From: Halorussus salinus
GTDB taxonomy: Archaea; Halobacteriota; Halobacteria; Halobacteriales; Haladaptataceae
Reading direction: 5' to 3'
Assembly (NCBI RefSeq): GCF_004765815.2
Contig: NZ_SBIS02000007.1
Location: forward strand, 186,001-250,000
DNA length: 64,000 nucleotides
In this document: piece by piece, positions 58,493 to 64,000 of the stretch
Layout: each line of letters opens with the position of its first letter
How positions within the stretch are numbered: the first letter of the stretch is position 1
Position numbers and translations under genes: made by a program
The notes under the pieces: model-generated
What the model was told of the DNA's origin: nothing
What the model saw: only the letters and a program-made list of their open reading frames with translations
Databases searched by the model: none

Positions 58493-60307
58493 TCACACGA
58501 GGAGCCGCGGCCCGAATATCGAGATGAGCAGCGCCGAGGCCATCGTCAGCCCGACGGTGACGGTCACGACTTTCGTGAGCCGATAGCTCCCCTCGACGGG
58601 GAGTCGGGAGACGACCGCCTCCGCGCTCGTCCGGAGGATGTGGCCGCCGTCGAGCGGGAACGCCGGGATGCAGTTGAAGAAGCCGAGGTTGATGTTTATC
58701 CAGCCGATCCAGAACAGGACGTTCGCCAGCATGAAGACGCCCCCGCCGAACGCCCCCAGCGGCCCGTCCACGACGTAGAAGTTGGTGTTCGTGCCGACGA
58801 ACCCGGCGAAGTTGTAGGCCGCGTTCAGCGACTGGGTGGCCAGCGGCAACACGAGCGCCCCGCCGATGCTCGTGAAGAACGAGACGATGGGACCCGAGCC
58901 GGTGTTGCCCAGCAACTGCACGCCGCCCGAGAGGACGTTGTGGAACCCTTCGGCGGGGTACGACTGAACGCCGAAATCGACCGTGGTGAGACCGGAGACG
59001 CCCGGTGCCGCGACGAATCCGGCGTCAACGTTCTCGTCGTCACCCGCGAGGGTCAGCTCGAAGGTGCGACGCTCGTACTCCTCGCCCTGCTTCGAGAAGG
59101 CGCTCACGGTGACGGTCCGTCCGGGTTCGAAGTTCGAGAGAACCGTCGAGAACTGGCTCCCGTTCGCGACGCGCTGGCCGTCGATAGCGGTGACGACGAG
59201 CGAGTCACGCGTCGAGAGGTTCGAGACGTTCGGGGCTGGCCCGTCCGGTTGAACGGTGACAAGCGCGCCGACCGGGGCGGTGAACGTCTTCTCGTTGGTG
59301 CCGTTCTCGGCGCTGAAGGTGGCTATCGGTCGGTCGGCGAGTTCGCTCGCCAGCGACGCGTCGGTCGCAACGTCCGTACCGTTGACCGCCGTCACCGTCC
59401 ACCCGGTGTCTATCTCGTCGTTGAAGGGCGAGGTCTTGGCTATCTGGGTGACGAGGAGCCTTCGCTCTACTGTCATCGTCGTCCGTGAATCGTCTCGGAC
59501 GACCGTGACGGACACGTCAGCAGTGGTGACGTTACCGAGTACAGCGCCCAAGGCGGCGTTGTCCTCGACTTCGGTCCCGTTGACCGCGACGATGCGGTCG
59601 CCGCCTTCGATACCGGCGTCGGCCGCCGCCGAGTTCGGGAACGCGTCGCCGACCGGCGCGCCGGGTGCGACCGCGATAGAACCCATCACCGGCCCGAACA
59701 GCAGGGCGAACGCGACGAGCGTGATGGCGAAGTTGTTCGTCACGCCCGCGGCGAACATCCGACTCTGGCTCCCGCGGTCGGCCTCGCGGCGGTTCTCCTC
59801 GTCGGGTTCGACGAACGCGCCCATCGGAATCACCGCCAGCATCGCGATGCCCATCGACTCGATGTCGATGTCCTCGACGCGACACATCAGGCCGTGGCCG
59901 CCCTCGTGGACGACCAGACCGACGAGGAGACCGAAGAGTATCTCGGGAGCGACCGACAGCGGCAGGAAGTCGTTGACGCCGGGGATGACCAGAACGTTCT
60001 GCGGTTGGGAGACCGCGGTCGGTTCCGGCGGGTTCTGGACGACCAGCACCGCTTGGAGCGCGAACAGCAGAAACGACCCGAGCATCACGACCAAGGTGAT
60101 GCCGAGTCCGAAGTTCCCCCACGCTCGCCAGAGCCGTTTGGGCTTGGCGAGGCGGTTCAGAAACCGGCGGCCTCGCTTGGTGTGGATGGTCAGAATCGGC
60201 CCTTGGAGACCGATATACGACGGCAACCACCCCTGCGAGTCGAGATACAGCATCCCGAACCAGTAGACCGCGAGACCGACGGCGATCCACAAGAGCGTGT
60301 CGTTCAT
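58493..60307 (-). CDS. site-2 protease (M50) with PDZ repeats
   Basis: A 604-residue membrane metalloprotease of the RseP/S2P family. Zinc motif HEGGH is at about 134-138, with the second ligand motif in FFNCIPAFPLDGGHILR near the C-terminus. Between them are PDZ-type segments (IEGGDRIVAVNGTEVEDNAA; TGWTVTAVNGTDVATDASLA; LVVTAIDGQRVANGSQFSTV), three in all. It would cleave membrane-spanning substrates such as anti-sigma-like or signal-peptide remnants. The ATG at 60305-60307 is preceded by a GTG one codon earlier, so the start is ambiguous by one residue. Confidence 0.92.
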   Translation of the reverse strand: MNDTLLWIAVGLAVYWFGMLYLDSQGWLPSYIGLQGPILTIHTKRGRRFLNRLAKPKRLWRAWGNFGLGITLVVMLGSFLLFALQAVLVVQNPPEPTAVSQPQNVLVIPGVNDFLPLSVAPEILFGLLVGLVVHEGGHGLMCRVEDIDIESMGIAMLAVIPMGAFVEPDEENRREADRGSQSRMFAAGVTNNFAITLVAFALLFGPVMGSIAVAPGAPVGDAFPNSAAADAGIEGGDRIVAVNGTEVEDNAALGAVLGNVTTADVSVTVVRDDSRTTMTVERRLLVTQIAKTSPFNDEIDTGWTVTAVNGTDVATDASLASELADRPIATFSAENGTNEKTFTAPVGALVTVQPDGPAPNVSNLSTRDSLVVTAIDGQRVANGSQFSTVLSNFEPGRTVTVSAFSKQGEEYERRTFELTLAGDDENVDAGFVAAPGVSGLTTVDFGVQSYPAEGFHNVLSGGVQLLGNTGSGPIVSFFTSIGGALVLPLATQSLNAAYNFAGFVGTNTNFYVVDGPLGAFGGGVFMLANVLFWIGWININLGFFNCIPAFPLDGGHILRTSAEAVVSRLPVEGSYRLTKVVTVTVGLTMASALLISIFGPRLLV

Positions 60308-60423
60308 CACGCGAAAGAAAGGACGCGGCGGTCAAAGGCGTTTGGGAACGCGCCGACTCGGCCGGGACAGCGGGTCCCGACTGCCGGATACGGGCCAGTC
60401 GCCGAACGTCGGGGCCGCGGCGA

Positions 60424-60750
60424 CTACTCGGCGGTCTGCCAGTCCTCTTCGAGGTCCTGCTGTTCGCCGCCAGACTTCCGACGCTGGCGGAACTTGCGTG
60501 CCGTCAGGATACCCGCCGTGATGCCGCCGAGGACGACGAGTCGGCGGACGTACCGACCGATGCGACTCCCGCCCTCGTCGTCGGTCTCGGCTTCGACTTC
60601 GACCTCGGCGTCGGTCTCGGTGTCCACGAGGTCGGCGGCCTCGTCGGTATCGACCTCGGCCGTAATTTCTCTGTCTTCGACCTGTTCGTCTTCGACGGAT
60701 TCGACGCGCTTCAGTGCGGGTTTCTCGAGGTTGAGTTCGATTATCGCCAT
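60424..60750 (-). CDS. small acidic single-TM protein, unknown function
   Basis: A 108-residue protein with a very acidic centre (about 20-60; repeated Glu/Asp/Val/Thr units) and one membrane helix at about 66-84 (YVRRLVVLGGITAGILTARK), followed by a charged tail. Codon use is genomic. It lies 116 bp upstream of the S2P gene on the same strand. No family recognised. Confidence 0.7.
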   Translation of the reverse strand: MAIIELNLEKPALKRVESVEDEQVEDREITAEVDTDEAADLVDTETDAEVEVEAETDDEGGSRIGRYVRRLVVLGGITAGILTARKFRQRRKSGGEQQDLEEDWQTAE

Positions 60751-60861
60751 AGTAATCTCCTTGGGTCGGTGCGGACTTAACCGTGCCGCCCGACGCTCTG
60801 CCCGAGGAAAGGAGTGCTGACCACTTTGTTATGGTGGCCCTGAACGACGACTAGGGGGTTG

Positions 60862-62709
60862 CTACGCCTCTCTGCGGAGTCGGCCGACCACGAACTCCTC
60901 GTCCAGTTTCGCGAGGAACGGGCCGAGTTTCGGTCCCTCCTCGTCGTCGAAGAAGAGGCGGTAGCCCACCGAGAAAAACTCGCCAATGTCGATATCGTGG
61001 CGCTTGGCGGTCTCGTAGATTTCGCCCTGAATCTCGTCGGGGTCGTCGTGGTCCGCGACGAAGGCGGCGAGTTCGTCCAACGCGGCCGCCGTCTCGTCGT
61101 CCAGTTCGACGGCGGGCATCTCGGCGCGCTTGAGTTCGTAGTCGAACTCGTTGCCGGTCCGGCGCGCCCACTCACGGGCGCGGGCGACCCGCGAGAGCGC
61201 GAACTCCGTGACCCACTCGGGCGCGTCGTCGGGGACGTGGCCCTCGCGCCGGGCGATCTCCTCGCGGAGGTCGGGGTCGTCGGTCATCCCCAGCACTGCG
61301 GCGAAGGTGTAGGGCAGACGGACGCGCTCGCCGAACCGCTCGTCGGTCAGCGCGTCGAGTTGGGCGCGGCGGTCGTCGGTGACGGGGACGCTCTTCTCGT
61401 CGGGAGTCGAAATCGGGTCGCCCGCCGCATCGAAGCGAGCCGCCAGCGTCGGCCGAATCGTCGGCGGGTATGCGGCCGCCGCGATTTCGGCGGCTTTCTC
61501 GTCGGCGTCGCTCCCGTCGGTGTCACTTCCGTCGGCCCCGTGCGCGTCTCCGTCGCGGTCCTCGGCGTAGTAGGTGCGCTCGAAGGCGTCGAAATCGTCC
61601 ACGAGGAGGTCGAAGTGTTCGACGCTGAAGTCCCGCGCCTTGCTCGGGTCCTTGGTGAAGAAGTACCGCAGGACCTCGGGTTCGATCATCTCCAGCACGT
61701 CTTGGACCATGACGACGTGGCCCGACGACGACGAGAACGCCTCGCCGTCGAGGGTGAACCACTCGTAGGCCATCGGGACCGGCGGTTCGATGTCCAGCAC
61801 GTTCCGGGCTACGTCGCTTCCGCTCGGCCACGAGCCTTCGGCGTGGTCCTTGCCGAACGGTTCGTGGTCCACGCCCAGCACCTGCCACTGGCCGGGCCAC
61901 TCGAAGCGCCACGGAAGTTTGCCCTCGCGGAACGTCGCGGTCCCCTCGTGGCCACACCCCTCGATGGTCTGGTCGCCAGCCTCCATGTCGGTGCAGACGT
62001 ACTCGACGGTGCCCTCGTCGGGGTGGACCGCGGTGACGGTCTCGGTTATCTTGCCGCACTCCTCGCAGATGGGGTTGAACGGGACGTACTCGTCGTCCAC
62101 CTTGTCCTGATAGTGCGAGAGGACTTCCCGAGCAGTCTCTCGGTTTTCGAGCAGGTAGCGGGTCAGGTCCTCGAACTCGCCCTCCTCGTACAGTTCGGTG
62201 TTCGAGACCATCTCGACGGGGATGCCCAGCAGTTCGGCGCTCCGCTCGATGAGGTTCGAGAAGTGTTCGCCGTAGGAGTCACAGCACCCGAAGGGGTCCG
62301 GAATCGCGGTGTAGGGCTTGCCGAGGTTGCGTCCCAACGCTCCGGCGTTCACGTCGCCTAGCTCCACGATGTTGCCGTCCAAGTCGGCCAGCTTCCGGGG
62401 GAGCTTGCGGAGCGGGTCGCGGTCGTCGGCGGTGAACACCTGCCGGACCTCGTGGCCCCGGTCGCGGAGGGCTTCGGCGACGAAGTAGCCCCGGACGATT
62501 TCGTTCATGTTCCCGAGGTGGGGCACACCGGAGGGAGAGATACCGCCCTTGATCACTATCGGCTCGTCGGGGTCGCGGTCCAGAATCTTCTCGGCGACCG
62601 ACTCGGCCCAGAAGGCGTGGGGCTGGGGCCCTTGGAGGACGTAGGGGTCGTCGTCGGGATGCATCTCCCGCGGGCGGTCGGCCGCCGGTTCGGTCTCCTC
62701 GTCGCTCAT
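60862..62709 (-). CDS. lysS: lysyl-tRNA synthetase, class I
   Basis: A 615-residue class I LysRS, the archaeal type unrelated to the class II enzyme of most bacteria. The HIGH-like motif is ISPSGVPHLGNMNE (57-70) and the KMSKS-equivalent is FSSSSGHVVMVQDVL. A zinc-binding region is in NPICEECGKITETV and CTDMEAGDQTIEGCGHEG. The C-terminal helical cage follows. It overlaps the pyrH stop by four bases (ATGA), so the two are translationally coupled. Confidence 0.97.
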   Translation of the reverse strand: MSDEETEPAADRPREMHPDDDPYVLQGPQPHAFWAESVAEKILDRDPDEPIVIKGGISPSGVPHLGNMNEIVRGYFVAEALRDRGHEVRQVFTADDRDPLRKLPRKLADLDGNIVELGDVNAGALGRNLGKPYTAIPDPFGCCDSYGEHFSNLIERSAELLGIPVEMVSNTELYEEGEFEDLTRYLLENRETAREVLSHYQDKVDDEYVPFNPICEECGKITETVTAVHPDEGTVEYVCTDMEAGDQTIEGCGHEGTATFREGKLPWRFEWPGQWQVLGVDHEPFGKDHAEGSWPSGSDVARNVLDIEPPVPMAYEWFTLDGEAFSSSSGHVVMVQDVLEMIEPEVLRYFFTKDPSKARDFSVEHFDLLVDDFDAFERTYYAEDRDGDAHGADGSDTDGSDADEKAAEIAAAAYPPTIRPTLAARFDAAGDPISTPDEKSVPVTDDRRAQLDALTDERFGERVRLPYTFAAVLGMTDDPDLREEIARREGHVPDDAPEWVTEFALSRVARAREWARRTGNEFDYELKRAEMPAVELDDETAAALDELAAFVADHDDPDEIQGEIYETAKRHDIDIGEFFSVGYRLFFDDEEGPKLGPFLAKLDEEFVVGRLRREA

Positions 62710-63431
62710 GACTCGTCTTGGACCCAGTAGGTCATCTGGTCGTCGGCACCCTCGGGCAGTACGTCGGTGCCCTCGTGTTCGCCGTAGCGCACCGCGTCGG
62801 CGATGCGCTCGGGGTCCGTGCCGTCGAGGACGATGGTGCGCACGCCCGACCGCTCGATGAGTTTCGCCGCCAGAATGTCCACGGGCGCGGAACTCCCGGC
62901 GTTCATCTCCAATCCGGCGATAACGTCCACGAGTTCCCCGCCGGTGAGTTCGTCGTACTTCTGGGCGTCGTCGGTCTCGTTGGGGTCGTCGCTGAAGACG
63001 CCGGGGACGCTGGTCGCGTAGACCAGCAGGTCGGCGTTGGTGTACTCGGCCAAGGCCGCGCTCACGGCGTCGGTGGTCTGGCCCGGCGTGACCCCGCCCA
63101 TGACCGCGATGTCTCCTCGGTGCATCGCCGCACCGGCGGTCTCGTAGTCCTCGGGCGGACTCGGCACGGCCTCCTCGGACAGCGCCGCGATGAGGAGTCG
63201 CGCGTTCAGTCGCGTCACGTCGATGCCGATGTCGTCGAGTTCGATCTCGTTGGCTCCCAAGTCCCGCGCCGCGCCGATGTACTCGCGGGCGACGCCGCCG
63301 CCGCCGACGACGGTCCCGATGGTACAGCCTTCGGCGGCGAGGTCCTCGATTACGTCGGCGTGGGCGCGCACTCGCTCGGACCCGAGGTCCGGCGCGAGGA
63401 CGCTCCCGCCGATGGAGACGACTACTTTCAT
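62706..63431 (-). CDS. pyrH: UMP kinase (archaeal PyrH)
   Basis: A 241-residue UMP kinase of the amino acid kinase fold, converting UMP to UDP. The N-terminal loop VVVSIGGSVLAP (3-14), VVGGGGVAREYIGAARDLGA, and the acceptor-site segment YTNADLLVYATSVPGVFSDD are all present. The ATG at 63429-63431 gives the family N-terminus. UDP made here supports the nucleotide-sugar pathway as well as RNA. Confidence 0.96.
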   Translation of the reverse strand: MKVVVSIGGSVLAPDLGSERVRAHADVIEDLAAEGCTIGTVVGGGGVAREYIGAARDLGANEIELDDIGIDVTRLNARLLIAALSEEAVPSPPEDYETAGAAMHRGDIAVMGGVTPGQTTDAVSAALAEYTNADLLVYATSVPGVFSDDPNETDDAQKYDELTGGELVDVIAGLEMNAGSSAPVDILAAKLIERSGVRTIVLDGTDPERIADAVRYGEHEGTDVLPEGADDQMTYWVQDES

Positions 63432-64000
63432 TCTGTGGCCGAGTAGCCGGGACGCGGCCTTAAGGATTGCCAACTGTCGGGAGTGACGCCCGGATTTTCG
63501 TCAGCGACCGAAGCCGAGGAGTGCCGCTCGTTCACGTCGCACACGATAAAAATCGTAGTTCGGCCCCCGCAATCGACTTTCCTCGAAAGAAACCCAAATG
63601 TCTCTAAAAACACACAATCCAATTTTCTTAGCAATATTTGGATTGTCGAACGACGCTCCGTGCGACCGCGTTTCGCTCCGCAGGACTACGTTTTCTGCTC
63701 GGCGCGTGCGGGCGCGGTCGTCGTGAGAGGACACGAACGACTGCTCGTCGGACGCCGTTTGTCCGACGGTGCCTCGTGCCGTGCCCAATCGCGCGAGGGC
63801 TGAGGACCGCACGGAGGAACGACCGAAGGGAGTGACGACCGAGGACCGCAGGCGGTTGGGGAGGACGAGGAGCGGTGCAGTGCGGTGCGGAGCGGTGCGG
63901 GGCAGTGCGGTTGCGGGAGACTCCTTCGAATCGGCGATAGTCCGCTGTGTGGTCGCGGTCTGCTGTCCGGTCGCAGTTACGGTCGCGGTCCGCTGTCCAG
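63432..64000. repeat. 569-bp gene-free end with inverted repeat and GC-rich dispersed repeats
   Basis: AT-rich DNA at 63540-63650 holds a 9-bp inverted repeat (ACAATCCAA 63614-63622; TTGGATTGT 63638-63646). From 63790 to the window end there is degenerate repeat sequence: GAACGACCGA, GGGAGTGA, GGTTGGGGAGG (63810-63870) and the GCGGTTGCGGG/GACTCCTT/ATCGGCGATAG/GTGGTCGCGGT run (63907-64000). Open frames here lack coding character. Confidence 0.6.

Noticed and set aside
63483-63803. 106-codon plus-strand frame after pyrH
   Set aside because: It crosses an AT-rich inverted repeat and degenerate repeat DNA, has no promoter fit, mixed codon use and no domain.
1-64000. tRNA, rRNA, insertion sequence, origin or att site
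   Set aside because: I scanned the intergenic gaps for cloverleaf-like sequence, transposase motifs and origin boxes and found none I could support. Short divergent RNAs could be missed by eye.

Overview
This window is a piece of a halophilic archaeal (Halobacteriales) chromosome. The evidence is a strongly GC-biased third codon position, very acidic proteins, a class I lysyl-tRNA synthetase, archaeal translation and transcription genes (aIF2 gamma, aIF5B, Rpo7, Spt4, S24e, S27ae, a Kae1-Bud32 fusion, Nob1, Pus10), a PGF-CTERM surface protein, Tat signals, and several families I know only from haloarchaea (HalOD1, DUF5811, DUF5812, DUF7342, DUF7383, PitA). The genus cannot be fixed from sequence alone.

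Layout. (1) 86-16311 is a glycan-biosynthesis block, visibly more AT-rich than the rest. Five minus-strand genes (three GT4 glycosyltransferases, a Wzy-type O-antigen ligase/polymerase and an FkbM methyltransferase) diverge from five plus-strand genes (nucleotide-sugar dehydrogenase, epimerase, methyltransferase, a decaprenyl-phosphate phosphoribosyltransferase-like UbiA enzyme and a PHP phosphoesterase). These are followed by minus-strand genes for a GT-C membrane glycosyltransferase, an AlkP-superfamily enzyme and a Wzx-type flippase. (2) 16597-19649 holds glmS and a GlmU-like gene, which would supply UDP-GlcNAc. (3) 19731-24350 carries a DUF7342/TumE-like two-gene unit with two GATATATC palindromes in its promoter, uppP, a VapBC-type pair, a small winged-helix regulator, a DUF7383 protein and a DsrE-like protein. 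(4) 24450-39528 is mostly housekeeping: pus10, rnhB, secDF, pgi, nob1, a MATE exporter and many small haloarchaeal membrane or acidic proteins. (5) 39703-45355 has aIF5B, a Tat-exported beta-propeller, DUF5811, pyruvoyl arginine decarboxylase and an XTP/dITP diphosphatase. (6) 46902-52138 is the conserved archaeal information-processing operon: aIF2 gamma, PIN protein, rpo7, spt4, dephospho-CoA kinase, S24e, S27ae, kae1-bud32. (7) 52170-63431 has an AEC transporter, a 7TM sensor kinase with a decayed ATPase domain, a hexapeptide acyltransferase, pitA opposite a PadR regulator, a site-2 protease, lysS and pyrH.

How it fits together. The first block makes sugar donors (dehydrogenase, epimerase, glmS/glmU-like), assembles and decorates a lipid-linked glycan (GT4s, methyltransferases), may make a polyprenyl-phosphate-linked pentose donor for a GT-C transferase, and flips and ligates or polymerises the product (Wzx/Wzy). 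uppP, a few kilobases away, could recycle the polyprenyl carrier. No oligosaccharyltransferase (AglB) is present here. No tRNA, rRNA, CRISPR or insertion sequence was recognised. Intergenic DNA holds at least two families of degenerate dispersed repeats and several hairpins.
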